Shown here: piece by piece, positions 10,508-22,409 of the stretch
Layout of the letters: each line of letters starts with the position of its first letter
Position numbering within the stretch: the first letter of the stretch is position 1
NCBI RefSeq assembly: GCF_030815295.1
Contig: NZ_JAUSWP010000001.1
DNA: 64,000 nt
Source: Mycoplasma yeatsii
Lineage (GTDB): Bacteria; Bacillota_I; Bacilli_A; Mycoplasmatales; Mycoplasmataceae
Direction: 5' to 3' (one strand)
Program-made: the position numbers and the translations under genes
Notes under the pieces: model-generated
The model's database searches: none
The model's input: only the letters and a program-made list of their open reading frames with translations
What the model was told of the DNA's origin: nothing

Positions 10508-13500
10508 CTATTTAAATTCATCAGGACGTTTTGCTTCTCAAGTACTTGTTTGCGTGTTTTTGAAAATTTTTGTTGGTAAAACTTTTTGTAATTCTTCTCA
10601 AGAAGTGTTTTCGTGACCTGAATTTAATAAGAAGTCTATTCAACTTTTTAGTGATGATACGTTTCAACTAGAAAGATCACCTTTAAATGCACTAGCCTGA
10701 GTAAACATATTATTCATAGTAGTTACATTTCTTACATCTCAACTAGATAAGTTTCTATTAAATTTTCTGGCACCATAAAACATTTGATTCATATTTCTTA
10801 CACTAGAAACATTTCAATTATCAACATTACCATTGAAAACTTCTGCTTGTTTAAACATAAAACTCATGTTTGTTACATTTCTTACATCTCATTGTGATAA
10901 ATCTCTGTTAAACACCCTAGTTAACTCAAACATTTGACTCATATCAGTTACACTAGAAACATTTCAATTATCAATATTTCCATTGAAACTTAATGCTTCA
11001 GAAAACATTAAATACATTTTTGTTACATTTCTTACATCTCAACTAGATAAATCTTGGTTGAAAGTTTTTGCTCTACGGAACATTCAACCCATATCTTTTA
11101 CATTTCTTACATCTCAACCTTTTAAACTACCATTGAATCTTGATGCAGAAGCAAACATAGCATTCATAGATTCTACTTTAGAGACATCTCATCTTGATAA
11201 ATCACAATTGAATCAATTTGCTCCACCAAATAATCTAGTCATATCAGTTACATTTGAAACATCTCAGTCACCTAAATCTTGGCTGAAGTTAGTACAATTT
11301 TGAAACATACCAACCATACTTCTGACTCTACCTGTTTGTCAAGATGAAATATTATGGTCAAATGCACTTGATTCTATAAAAACACCATTCATAGAAACAA
11401 CATTTGATGTATTTCATTTTTCTAAATTTTTAATGTTTGCATTACGGTTGGCTCTAAAAGCAGAATCTAAAATTGTAATAAAACTAGGTAATATTTCAGG
11501 AACCTCACCAGTTTTGTTATTAATTTCTTCGATACATCATTCACCTTTGTTATTTTTAAAGAATCCAATTCTTGTTAGTATTTCATCATTTGATGAGTAT
11601 GTTGCTTTTAATCCAAACATAGCTTTAATTGATGAAATAAATTTTTTATTATGTTCTTTTCCTGTAATTATTGCAGTGTTACCGTTTATATCGATATTTA
11701 TACTATTTGGATCTAATTTTCAATTATTTTTTTCTTCTATAGCTTTTAATATTGAATTTATATCATCATTTTCTAATACATCTAAATATTCAGTAGATAT
11801 TTTAAATGAATTTAGATTAATTTGAATTGAACCATAATAGTTTTCATTATTTATAACTTTAACTGTTGCAACATTATCATTTACAATTACATCTAATTGT
11901 TCACGAGTAACGTTAAATAAATTTAATTTATCATGATTTAATTCTCAGAATTTATTTAATACAGTTTCTTTATCATTGTTTTTAAGATCTTTTATTTCTT
12001 TTACAATTGCTTGAACTTGACTAAATAATTCATCTTTTGCTGTATAAGTGATTGTGATTGAACCTTGGTATTTTTGATGATCAGGTTTTACTTTAATTGT
12101 TAATAAACCATTTTGATTGTTTTCTATTTCAAAACTGTCTTTAGTTACTCCAGTTAATTTGTCGTTGTTGCTTTGGATAAATTGACTAATAATTGTGTTT
12201 ACATCAGTTGGATCGAATTTTCCTAAGTTTTTATTTAAATCTCTAATTTCATTAATTTTAGTTTTAATTGTAAAATTAATTATCACTTCGCCTTGGAATT
12301 TAGTATTAGTATTTTTTACTTTAACAGTTAATGAGTTGTCTCTTGCTTGTCCAACAAGTTCTAGTTCATTTCTAGTTAAACCGTTTAATTTGTCTTGATT
12401 TTTTCTGAAAAATTCGTCAATAATTGCATTCGCATCTTTTGAATCAAATACTCCAGCATTTCTATTTAACTCTAAAGTTGAAATATCTTTTTTAACAACT
12501 AAACTAACATCAACTGTTCCTTGATAATTTTTATTTCCTGTTAAAGTAATTTTTGCAGTGTTTTGACTAACTAGAACTTGTAATTGATCGTGACTAATTT
12601 TTACATTTTCTCTTTCAAATAAAGTTTTGTTTAATTCAAAGAATCTATTTAAAACAGTTTGTGGGTTGTTATCAGTTAATTGATCAAGATTTAATTTTAA
12701 ATCTGAAAGTGTTCTAAATTGCGGAATTACACTTAAATTAATAGTAATTGATCCTTGGAACTGAGCATGATTTTGAATTGAAACTGTTGCATTGTTACCA
12801 CTAACTTCAACTTTTAAATTATCTTTTGTAATGTTAAATGGTTTTAAAGTTTGTTGGTTTAATTCAAAAAATCTATTTAAAACTGTTGTTGAATTAGTAT
12901 CAACTAATTGGTTAATGTCTTTTTGTAAGTTTTTGATTGTATCAAATTGTTTTTTAACAACTAAACTAACATCAACTGATCCTTGATAATTTTTATTTCC
13001 AGTTAAAGTAATTTTTGCAGTGTTATTTGAAACAACAACTTGTAATTGATCAGCAGTAATTTTTACATTATCTTGAGCAAATAAAGTTTTGTTTAATTCT
13101 ATAAATCTATTTAAAACAGTTTGTTGGTCATCGTTTTCTAATTGATCTAGTGTTTTTATCAGATTTTCTAGTGATGAAAATTGCGGAAGATTATATCTAA
13201 AGTCAACTTCACCAATATAAAAAATAGAATCAGCTTTCGCCTTAACTTTAACAATTTTTTCTTGTTCATTAATTTGAATATCAAAGTTTTGTTTAATTTT
13301 TTCAGCATTAAAATCTTTGTTGTTTAAAACATCTCTTTGAACTAATATTTCAATAACTTTTTCTATACTACGAACTGAAAAAACACCAAGATTTCGATTC
13401 TCTTCTTTTATTAGAGTATCTATGTTTGGTTTGTTAAATTTTAATTCTACTAAACCTTTAATAAATTTACTTTCTTTTTTTGCTGTGATTTTCACACTAG

Positions 13501-13792
13501 GAATCTTTTTATTAAATTCCATTGTAACATCTTTGTTTTTTATTTGTGTGAACTGTTTATCCTTTCTTGATAAAAGTAATAAGAAATTTATTTGAGTCAA
13601 TATTTTTGATTCATCTTCAGTATATAAAATACTTAAAGAACGTTTGTCTTCTGGAATATCATTGCCAAGATTAATAGTTTTTGTGTCTAGTTTTCTTTTA
13701 TTATGTAACACTCCCACTGTTACTCCGGCTGCTGAACTAGATATAACCACTAATCCTGCAATAATGCTTAATAATTTACCTTTTCTTGCCAT
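10508..13792 (-). CDS. 1094-residue variable surface protein (Lipoprotein_17-like modules + DUF285 array)
   Basis: ATG 13792 to TAG 10510-10508, one frame with TGA=Trp. N-terminal anchor MARKGKLLSIIAGLVVISSS without a lipobox. The unique N-terminal region is related to, but clearly diverged from, the two left-hand paralogues. Then mixed ~72-residue modules: the QLxDxxxxTVLNRFFELN type dominates, with two NAGxFxSKD type. A linker FFKNNKGEW and about twelve 25-residue DUF285 repeats of the ISxWDVSNVTxM flavour follow, each with a TGA-coded Trp. It ends ...TWEAKRPDEFK. Size, architecture and the poly-A promoter place it in the same switchable set. Function is unknown; adhesion or antigenic variation is inference. 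Confidence 0.88.
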
Positions 13793-13840
13793 AATTAAAT
13801 TTTATAATTTTTTTTTTTTTTTGGAAACATAAACACCATA
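13793..13840 (-). promoter_or_regulatory. Poly-A (A15) promoter of the 1094-residue surface gene
   Basis: Coding strand: GTTTCC, A15 (plus-strand T 13808-13822), TTATAAAAT, then about 8 nt to ATG 13792. One A shorter than in the two paralogues. Confidence 0.6.
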
Positions 13841-13884
13841 AAAAGAAACTAATAGACTAAAATATAGCAGATAAAAAACATTAA

Positions 13885-14009
13885 ATGAGCAAGCAACAAG
13901 ATATATAAAAGGATGATTCAAAAGAAGCGATACTTAAAGTTGTTGCTGAAAAAAATTCTAATATCGATATGAGTCAAGTTGATATCTACTGCTTTGTTAT
14001 AAATAGTTG
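13885..14009 (+). pseudogene. Degenerate fragment of a surface-protein module
   Basis: Starting at ATG 13885 the frame reads MSKQQDI, a TAA stop, then KDDSKEAILKVVAEKNSN..DMSQVDI. This resembles the DKxKLIxLIKEKNPxxxIDFNKLDL segment found in the plus-strand surface genes further right. It has a stop, no signal peptide and no downstream module, so it looks like a relic of a deleted plus-strand surface gene. Short match, hence low confidence. Confidence 0.35.
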
Positions 14010-14011
14010 AT

Positions 14012-14044
14012 ATAAAAAAGATTGGATGATCCAATCTTTTTTTG
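14012..14044. terminator. Bidirectional intrinsic terminator after thrS
   Basis: AAAAAAGATTGGA..TCCAATCTTTTTTT perfect hairpin with A run on one side and T run on the other. It lies just beyond the thrS stop (14047). Confidence 0.8.
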
Positions 14045-14046
14045 TC

Positions 14047-15981
14047 TTATTTTTTATCTTTAATTTGTTGAGTTAACATGTCAATGAATTCTTGAACTGG
14101 TACAGTGATTTGTTGTTCACTTCCATATCTTCTATAAGTAATAGTATTATTATTTACTTCATTATTTCCTAATACTAATTGATAAGGAATTTTGTTTGTT
14201 TGAGCATCACGTATTTTGTAACTTAATCTTTCATCTCTTAAATCGATGTGTGATCTTATAAATTGTTTTTTTAGCATTTCAAATACTTTATTTGCATATA
14301 CTTGACTATCACTATTAACTGGAATAATTTCAACTTGACGTGGAGCTAATCATACTGGTAATACTCCTTTAGTTTGTTCTAATAAAATAGCTACAAATCT
14401 TTCATAAGTTCCAATTAATCCACGGTGAATCATAATAGGACGAACTAGTTTTTGATCTTTATCAACATATGATAAGTTAAACTTCATAGGCATTAAGAAG
14501 TCTAATTGAATAGTTGAAACAGTGATTTCATGGTTTTGAGCAGTTTTAATTTGAATATCTAATTTAGGACCATAAAAAGCAGCTTCACCAATACATTTTT
14601 TATAATTTAATCCTAAATCTTTTAACACTTTTTCTAAACTTGCTTCAGCATTATTTCACATATCATCATCTTGGAAGTATTTAACTTTATCTTCAGGATC
14701 TCTTAAACTTAAACTTAAATAATCTATTTCAATGTTAAATGTTTCTAATACTTCACTAATTAATTTATAAGTTCTTCTGAATTCTTCTTCGATTTGATCT
14801 GGACGTGAGAAAATATGAGAATCAGTTAATTTCATACCTCTAACTCTTTCAAGTCCAGTTAATGATCCACTTGATTCAAAACGGTGTTGAATTGCATGTT
14901 CACAAATTCTTAGTGGTAAATCACGATAACTTCTTTGTTCTTGTTTATAAACTGCAATATGATGTGGACAGTTCATTGGTCTTAAAATGAATTGTTCTCC
15001 ACTTCCCTTACCACCGTTAAATGGTTGGAACATGTCTTCTCCATAATGATCTCAGTGACCACTAGTTTTGTATAATTCAACTGATCCAATTGGTGGAGTT
15101 TCTACTGGAATGTAATCATATTCTCATTCTTTTTCACGTAAATATTTTTCAATTTCATTTTTAAGAATGTATCCATTTGGTAATCATAATGGTAATCCTG
15201 CTCCAACTAAATTATCAAATCCAAAGATTTTTAATGATTTGTTAATTGTTCTATGATCACGACTTCTTCTATCTTCTAATAATGCTTTTTTCTCATTTAA
15301 TTGTTTTTCTGATAATGCACATAATCCGTGAACTCTAGATAACATTAAATTACTTGAATCATTTAATCAATATGATCCAGTTAATTGTTGAATATCAACA
15401 GCTTTAATTTGTTTGAAATCTAATAAAATAGCATTTTCTAATACCATTGTAAAATCATTGATTGAATATAATTGAACATAATTAAATTTTTCATTCATTT
15501 GTTGAGCTAAATGTAATTGATATTCATTATCTGATAAACGTTTTTTAGCTTCATCTAAACTAACTTGTTCTGATTTAATTACTAAATCTGAAGCTAAAAT
15601 TTCACTTACTTTTTTTTGAACTTGTTTTAATTCATCTAAAACCATTCTAGGTTCTAGTTCAAATGTTGTTGAAAATTCCATTTCATCATTATTAAATAAA
15701 ACTTCAGCTAATTTAGCGTTTACTTTTAATTGTTTAATAGCATATGCAGTAATAAATCCTAGTGTTGAGTTTAAAACTAATTCATAGTTTTTATGTTTAG
15801 CATCAATTAATTCTAAACTACAATCTTTATCAACAACATATTCTAAATCAACTATTTTTTTATCAACTTTAGCAGCAATTATATTTTTAGAATAACTACC
15901 TAAAATTGATTGAGATAATTCTTTAACTTTCATAGCACTATTAAATTCTTTTACTGAATTATCTAATAATATAATTTTCAT
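14047..15981 (-). CDS. thrS: Threonyl-tRNA synthetase with degenerate editing site
   Basis: 644 residues, ATG 15981 (after AAAGGAGAAATATT) to TAA 14049-14047; normal family length. It charges tRNA-Thr in the cytoplasm. Visible: N-terminal TGS-like domain (1-60), second additional (editing) domain (about 65-220), class II catalytic core with PMNCPHH (zinc/threonine-binding Cys-His) and EHAIQHRFE.SG, and a C-terminal anticodon-binding domain ending QQIKDKK. The editing HxxxH motif (E. coli H73/H77) reads N71-S-T-L-G75 here, and the CxGPH motif is absent from the end of the domain, so post-transfer editing of Ser-tRNA-Thr is probably lost. Expression is controlled by a T-box leader upstream. Confidence 0.97.
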
Positions 15982-16004
15982 AATATTTCTCCTTTAAAAA
16001 TACA

Positions 16005-16205
16005 AAAAACTCCTAGTAAAAAATACTAGGAGCGAAAAACCGCGGTACCATCCTAATTCATATAACAATAGTTATATATCTTAATTTATGCTTATCGCGC
16101 ACTACGTAGTGTTTTTGATATGGTAGTAATTTTAGCTATCCACTTTGACTCTCACCAACCGTCAACTCTCTGTAATGTCTTTACTAAAACCGTGTCCATA
16201 ACACT
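16005..16205 (-). ncRNA. T-box riboswitch (threonine) in the thrS leader
   Basis: The minus strand carries the T-box consensus AGGATGGTACCGCGG (plus 16040-16054), followed by a strong terminator hairpin CTCCTAGTA..TACTAGGAG (16010-16032) with a T run, directly ahead of thrS. Upstream is a stem I region with GGTGAGAGTCAAAG and ACT/ACC codons usable as specifier. A promoter candidate TTGTCT-18-TATAAA reads in from about 16250. Uncharged tRNA-Thr would favour the antiterminator and thrS expression. Confidence 0.92.
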
Positions 16206-16259
16206 AATTAATATTAAATTTATACAATTAATTTTACATACTAGACAACATTATATCAA

Positions 16260-16300
16260 TTATGTCAAGTCTTTTTTTTTTTTTTGCAACTAGAATATAT
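16260..16300 (+). promoter_or_regulatory. Poly-T (T14) promoter of the 403-residue surface gene
   Basis: T run 16272-16285, then GCAAC and TAGAAT as -10-like box. The gene's ATG is about 45 nt further with AAGAGGACA as ribosome site. It matches the T-run/4-5 nt/-10 layout of the next two plus-strand genes. The tract also lies upstream of the divergent thrS promoter. Confidence 0.45.
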
Positions 16301-16340
16301 TTGATTTATTTATGTATTTTTAGAAAAAGAGGACAAACTA

Positions 16341-17552
16341 ATGAAGTCGAATAAAAAGATGTTATCAATATTAGCTGGTATAACTCTCGTTGCTGCTACA
16401 ATAGCTGGAATCGGAGTTGGAATATGATACACTCAACCAAAAATAAAAGATTTATCTTTATTAATTGATAAAAAAGATTTAGGTGAAATTGATCAATCAG
16501 ATAAAAATAAAGACAAATTAATCCAATTAATTAAAGAAAAAAATCCTAATACTAAGATTGATTTTAATAAATTAGATTTTAATATTTTAGATGATAAAGT
16601 TATTGTTAAACCTAATAAAAATGGACTAAAAACTTATAAAGGTGAAGTTGAAATTATATTTAAAGCTACTACTGAAAAAGAAAGAAACATTAACAAAATA
16701 AAACATATTTGAGATAGTGAATTTAAAGATAGATTTTTTGATGAATCCTTAGTTCGTCCAGATGAACAACCTAGTTTTGTGAAATCTTTAACAAATCAAG
16801 TGTTATTAAAATCTGTAACTAGAAGATTAAAAGTTCATAATTTAAATCTTTCAATATCTAAAGGTGAAGATGATATAGAAGATAAAGTTTGAAACGAAAC
16901 TGTAATTAATCATAAACATAAAACACAAACATTTAAAATTAAATATGAAGATCAAATAATTTCATTGCCTTTTGGTGAATTTAATAAGATCGGTACAAAA
17001 TTTAAAGATGATAAATTTGAAGAAATTACTGAAATCGGTTATATAGTTGATCCTAACGGGTTATTTACCATTTTTTTATTTAATATTGAAGAGCTTCTGC
17101 AACATGGCAATTCTGATGATTTTAAAAGATCACTTAAAAAAGTTCCTGAAAATTTACCACCAATAATAGAGAGTCTTTCTAATGCTTTTTTAGTTTGTGG
17201 AGCAGAAAAAATTGAAGGGATTGAAAAATGAGACACATCTAATATAACCGATATGAGTCTTATGTTTACTGGAGCTGAGAACTTCAATCAAGATATAAGT
17301 GGATGAGATGTATCAAAAGTAACTAATATGAGTAACATGTTTTCTCGTACTAAAAAGTTCAATCAAAATATAAGTAATTGGGATGTTTCAAATGTAACGA
17401 ATATGGAAGGTATGTTTTATGATGCAGAATCTTTTAATCAAAACATATCTAATTGAGATGTTAAAAAAGTTGAAAAACATGGTTTATTTATTAGCGAAAG
17501 AAGTGCGTTAAAAGAAAAAAATATCCCAGAAAAATTTAAAGAAAAGAAATAA
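16341..17552 (+). CDS. 403-residue variable surface protein with DUF285 repeats
   Basis: ATG 16341 (RBS GAGGACA) to TAA 17550. N-terminal anchor MKSNKKMLSILAGITLVAA without Cys, then one LIDKKDLGEI...IDFNKLDF...VIVKP..YKGEVEI module. A diverged ~200-residue central region follows (it is not the canonical module and contains a short insertion around LFNIEELLQHG). It ends with three to four 25-residue DUF285 repeats (FNQDISGWDVSKVTNMSNMF...), and terminates KEKNIPEKFKEKK. It is the shortest member of the set, possibly contracted. Predicted surface-anchored; role unknown. Confidence 0.85.
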
Positions 17553-17555
17553 TTC

Positions 17556-17582
17556 AAAGTGTGATTATTCACACTTTTTATT
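17556..17582 (+). terminator. Intrinsic terminator
   Basis: AAAGTGTGA-TTAT-TCACACTTTTTA directly after the stop codon of the 403-residue gene. Confidence 0.8.
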
Positions 17583-17739
17583 TTCTATCTCTTAAGCATA
17601 TAAAAACATTTACCTTAAAATACTTATCTAAAAATAATCTTTATTAATTAATGTTATTAATTAATGTTTATTTCTATGACTTTTAAGTTATTAATCTGAA
17701 TAAATTGTTTAGGGTCATTTAATGCAATTTCTAAAAAAT

Positions 17740-17822
17740 TTCAATCTTTTAATTTTTTTTTTTTTTTTTAGGAGTATACTAAATGTGAACTTTTTTAAAA
17801 AGTATCAAAATGTGGGGGAGAA
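17740..17822 (+). promoter_or_regulatory. Poly-T (T17) promoter of the 698-residue surface gene
   Basis: T run 17753-17769, AGGAG, TATACT (17775-17780) as -10 box, about 40 nt leader, then GTGGGGGAGAA as strong ribosome site before ATG 17823. The spacer from any -35 (TTTTAA at 17747) is about 22 nt, longer than optimal, so a shorter T run could be the ON state. Confidence 0.5.
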
Positions 17823-19919
17823 ATGAAGAAATTAAATAAAAAAATCGTATCAATAGCAGGTATCGCAACTCTTGTTCCTGCTTCAATAGCAGGAGTTGGA
17901 GTTGGAATATGATACAGCCAACCAAAAATAAAATATTTATCTACTTTAATTAACAAAAAAGACTTAGGACCAATTAATGAATCAGATAAAACTATTCAAA
18001 ATTTATTAAAACTAATAAAACAAAAAAATCCTAGTTTAGATATTAATAAAGTAGAATTAGAAATTAAAGAAAATAAAGCTATTGTAAAACCGAAAACAGG
18101 TGAAAAATCTTATAAAGGACAAGTTGAAATTACATTTACACTAGTAAATATTGATTTAACAAATTTAATTAAAGAAACAAATTTAGGAGCAATTAACGAA
18201 ACGGATTTAGATGATACAAATAAATTAATCGAATTAATTAGACAAAAAAATCCATCTATTAATCTTGATTTTTCTAAATTAGATTTAGAAATAAATAGAG
18301 ATAGTAAAACAGTTATTGTAAATCCTAAAACTGGTGATAACACTTATAAAGGGGATGTTTCATTAAACTTTGTATTTAAAACAAAAATTAATGAAATTGA
18401 GGGTTTAAACACAAATGCTGGAATACTGAATTCAAATTCAAGTGATGTAATTATTAGTAAATTTATTGAAAATAACAAAGATAAATTACAAAACTTAACT
18501 AAAGATGATTTTAATGTTGTATCAAATACAAATGGAAAATTAACAATTACAGTTAAAGCTGATAATACTCAATATCAAGGTTCAGTTGAAATTTCTTATT
18601 CAGTTAGAGATCAGTTAAATACAATTGAAAAAATTGTAAAAGATGTAAACAATCTTAAAAACAATGATGATCAAAGTGTGTTAGAACGTTTTTATGAATT
18701 AAATAAGACTTTATTTGAAGAAGAGAATATAAAAATTACTAAAAATCAATTAAAAGCTCAAGTAAATGATGATATTGCAACAATTACTATTGACGGTAAT
18801 GATAAATATCAAGGTTCAGTAGACGTAAAATTAAGCTTATCAAAACAAACTGGTGATTATTTAGATGTAATACCTAATGATGATCAAAGTTCTGTATTAA
18901 AGGCTGTAAATGATTTAAATAAATGAAATTTAGATTCAAACGATCTAAATATAGAAGTTAAAGGTAACACTGCAACAATTACTGGTAAAACTGAAAAAAA
19001 CAAAAAATTTATTGGAACAATTACTGCTCAGTTTGGTTTAAACGCTAACTATAAAAATAACAAAACAGAATTAACAAGAATTGGATTCTTTAAAAACAAA
19101 GCTGGAGAATGACAAATGGAAAAAGTTGATGCACTTACAAGCAAAGTAGTATCAACATTACCTAGATTCATAACTAGTTTAAAATATGTTTTTTTAGAAA
19201 ATAGAAACGAAAAAATTGAAGGAATTCAACATTGAAATACTGAAAATATAACTGATATGAAGCATTTATTTTCTAAAGCTAAAAGTTTTAATCAATATAT
19301 AGGAAGATGAAATACTGAAAATGTAAAAAATATGGAAGGTATGTTTTATGAAGCTAATAAATTCAACCATGATATAAGCCGTTGAAATACTTCAAATGTG
19401 ACTACTATGGAATATATGTTTTATAACGCATATGATTTCAACCAACCTATAGGTGGTTGAAATACAGAAAAGGTTACAAATATGAGTTCTATGTTTGCAC
19501 AAGCTAAGAAATTTGACCAAGCTATAAGTGGTTGAAATGTTTCAAATGTAACTAATATGAGTGGTATGTTTAACAATGCTCACGAATTCAATCAATATAT
19601 AGGAAGATGAAATACTAAAAATGTAAATAATATGAAATATATGTTTGCAAGGGCATTAAAGTTTAATCAAAATATAAGTGATTGAAATACTTCGAAAGTA
19701 ACTAATATGGAAGGTATGTTTGAATTTACAGAAACATTCAACCAAAATATAAGTAGTTGAGATACTAAAAATGTTACAAATATGAGAAGCATGTTTGCAA
19801 GTGCATTAAAGTTTAATCAAAACATAAGTGATTGAAATGTTGGTAATGTTAAAGAATACAAAGATTTCAACGTGAATGGTGTAATGAGACAATCAAATAT
19901 TCCACCAAAATTTATATAA
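17823..19919 (+). CDS. 698-residue variable surface protein with DUF285 repeats
   Basis: ATG 17823 to TAA 19917 in one frame with TGA=Trp. Anchor MKKLNKKIVSIAGIATLVPA (no lipobox), two LI.KKDLG.IN modules, one NTNAGILNSNSSDVII module, one NNDDQSVLERFYELN module, then the QTGDYLDVI...IGFFKNKAGEW linker shared with the giant minus-strand protein. Eight to nine DUF285 repeats (FNQNISDWNTSKVTNMEGMF) follow, ending IPPKFI. Closest relative in the window is the next plus-strand gene. Its promoter region has the same T-run arrangement. Predicted surface protein; binding partner unknown. Confidence 0.87.
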
Positions 19920-20002
19920 AAATAGTTAAAAAATTAAAAAGAGTTGATAATGGAAATCGTTAACATTCTCATAAAAATGAGCAGAACATAAGTTAGTTTA
20001 TT

Positions 20003-20038
20003 AAACAAAAGTGTGAGAGATCACACTTTTTTTGTTTA
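20003..20038 (+). terminator. Intrinsic terminator
   Basis: AAACAAAAGTGTGA-GAGA-TCACACTTTTTTTGTTT. It lies about 85 nt after the stop of the 698-residue gene. Confidence 0.75.
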
Positions 20039-20138
20039 ATTAGCAACATCTCAAATTTGATCATCAAGTAATTTAATAAAAAAATATAATCTTTCTTAAT
20101 GATGCGATCTAAATTATCCAAATTGTTATCATATTTTA

Positions 20139-20218
20139 TTGAAAATTTCAAGTTTTTTTTTTTTTTTGAAGTACACTAAAAGTGATCTTTTTAAAAACAT
20201 CAAAATGCGGGGGAAATG
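20139..20218 (+). promoter_or_regulatory. Poly-T (T15) promoter of the 715-residue surface gene
   Basis: T run 20153-20167, GAAG, TACACT (20172-20177) as -10-like box, leader AAAAGTGATCTT..., ribosome site GCGGGGGAA before ATGATG. The leader is closely similar to that of the preceding gene, indicating duplication of gene plus promoter. Confidence 0.5.
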
Positions 20219-22366
20219 ATGAAATTAAATAAAAAAATTGTATCAATAATAGGTATTGCAACTCTTGTTCCTGCTTCAATAGCTGGAATTGGGGTTGGAA
20301 TATGATACAGCCAACCAAAAATAAAAGATTTATCTACTTTAATTAGTAAAAAAGACTTAGGAACAATTAATGAATCAGATAAAACTGTTGAAAATTTATT
20401 AAAACTGATAAAAGAAAAAAATCCTAGTTTAGATATCAATAAAGTAGAATTAGTAATTCAAGAAAATAAAGTTATTGTTAAACCTAAAACAGGTGAAAAG
20501 TCTTATAAAGGACAAATTGAAATTACATTTTCACTAACTAATATTGATTTAACAAATTTAATTAAAGAAACAAATTTAGGAACAATTAATGAATCAGATA
20601 AAACTGTTGAAAATTTATTAAAACTGATAAAAGAAAAAAATCCTAGTTTAGATATCAATAAAGTAGAATTAGTAATTCAAGAAAATAAAGTTATTGTTAA
20701 ACCTAAAAATGGAGATATGACATATAAGGGTGAAGTTACAATAAACTTTATAAATAAAACAAAAATTAATGAAATTGATTCTTTAAATACAAACGCAGGA
20801 AGATTTAATTCAAATTCACCTGATTTAATTATTACTCAATTTATCGAAAATAATAAAGATAAATTACAAAACTTAACCAAAGACGATTTTAATGTTGTAT
20901 CAAATGATAATGGAAAATTAAAAATCAAAGTTAAATCTGATAATACTCAATATCAAGGTGAAATTGAAGTTACTTATTCAGTTAGAGATCAATTTAATTC
21001 AATTGAAAAAATCGAAACAGATATAACCGATCTTAAAAACAATGATTCTGAAAGTGTATTAAATCGTTTTGTTGAGTTAAACTCTAGTTTATTAGATTCA
21101 AATAAAATTACACGTGAACAATTAAAAGCTATAGTGAATGATGACGTTGCAACAATTAATATTGATGGTAATGATAAATATCAAGGTTCAGTAGAAGTGA
21201 GATTAAGTTTATCAAAACAAACCAATAATTATTTAGGTGTATTAGATAATGATGATCAAGACTTTATATTAAAAGAAGTAACTAATAAAAATGATTGAAA
21301 CTTAAGTTCAAACGATCTAAACATACAAGTTGAAGGTAACACAGCAACAATCACTGGAAAAACTAATAAAAACAAAAAATTTATTGGATCAATCACTGCT
21401 CAATTTGGTTTAACAGCTACTTATAAAACAGATAAAAAAGAATTAACAAGAATTGGGTTCTTTAAAAACGTAGCTGATGAATGACAAATTGAAAAAATTG
21501 ATACAAATACAAATAAAGTAGTTTCAGTATTACCTACTTTTATAACTAGTTTAAAAGAAGCATTTGAAGAAAATAAAAATACAACAATTTCAGGATTAGA
21601 AAATTGAGATACTTCAAATGTAACTGATATGAGTAGAATGTTTTATAAAGCTAAAAGTTTTAATCAACCTCTGGGAGATAAATTCAACACTTCTAATGTA
21701 ACTGATATGAGTTATATGTTCTATGAGGCTAAAAGTTTTAATAAGTCATTAAATTGAAATACTGAAAATGTAAATAATATGAAATATATGTTTTATTCTG
21801 CTAAAAAATTTAATCAAAATATAGGAAGATGAAACACTGAAAATGTAAATGATATGGAGGCTATGTTTACCTCTGCTAATGTTTTCAACCAACCTATAGG
21901 AAACTGAAATACTTCTAATGTAACTAATATGAGATCAATGTTTAGCAATGCTTATGATTTCAACCAAAATATAGGTGAGTGAAACACATCAAAAGTAACT
22001 AATATGAGTTATATGTTTCATCACGCTGATAACTTCAATCAATATATAGGAGATTGAAATACTTCTAATGTAGAAAAAATGAGATATATGTTTGCTTTTG
22101 CTGAAAAATTCAATCAAAACATATCAGGTTGAAATACTTCAAATGTAAATGATATGACTCATATGTTTGAAAACACAAAAAAATTTAATCAAAATATATC
22201 TTCATGAAGTGTTTCTAAAGTAACTGATATGGCATCAATGTTCAGAGATGCTAAAGCATTTAATCAAAATATAAGTGGTTGAAATGTTAATAACGTTAAA
22301 GAATACAAGGATTTCAACCTTAACGGTATAATCGCACGAACAAATAAACCATCAAAATTTAGATAA
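20219..22366 (+). CDS. 715-residue variable surface protein with DUF285 repeats
   Basis: ATG 20219 (an in-frame ATG at 20216 is also possible) to TAA 22364. Anchor MKLNKKIVSIIGIATLVPAS, two LI.KKDLGTINESDKTVEN-type modules whose DNA is identical for about 130 bp (20,357-20,488 and 20,576-20,707, period 219 bp), one NTNAGRFNSNSPDLII module and one NNDSESVLNRFVELN module. The IGFFKNVADEW linker and ten DUF285 repeats follow, ending KPSKFR. The first DUF285 copy is of the LGDKFNTS flavour seen in the giant minus-strand gene and the others mostly of the ISGWNTS flavour, so the array is mosaic. Confidence 0.88.
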
Positions 22367-22377
22367 AAGAAATAATT

Positions 22378-22403
22378 AAAAAGTGTCCACAGACACTTTT
22401 TAT
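22378..22403 (+). terminator. Intrinsic terminator
   Basis: AAAAAGTGTC-CACA-GACACTTTTT, between the convergent 715-residue gene and the PH-like gene. Usable from both sides. Confidence 0.8.
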
Positions 22404-22409
22404 TTTCTA

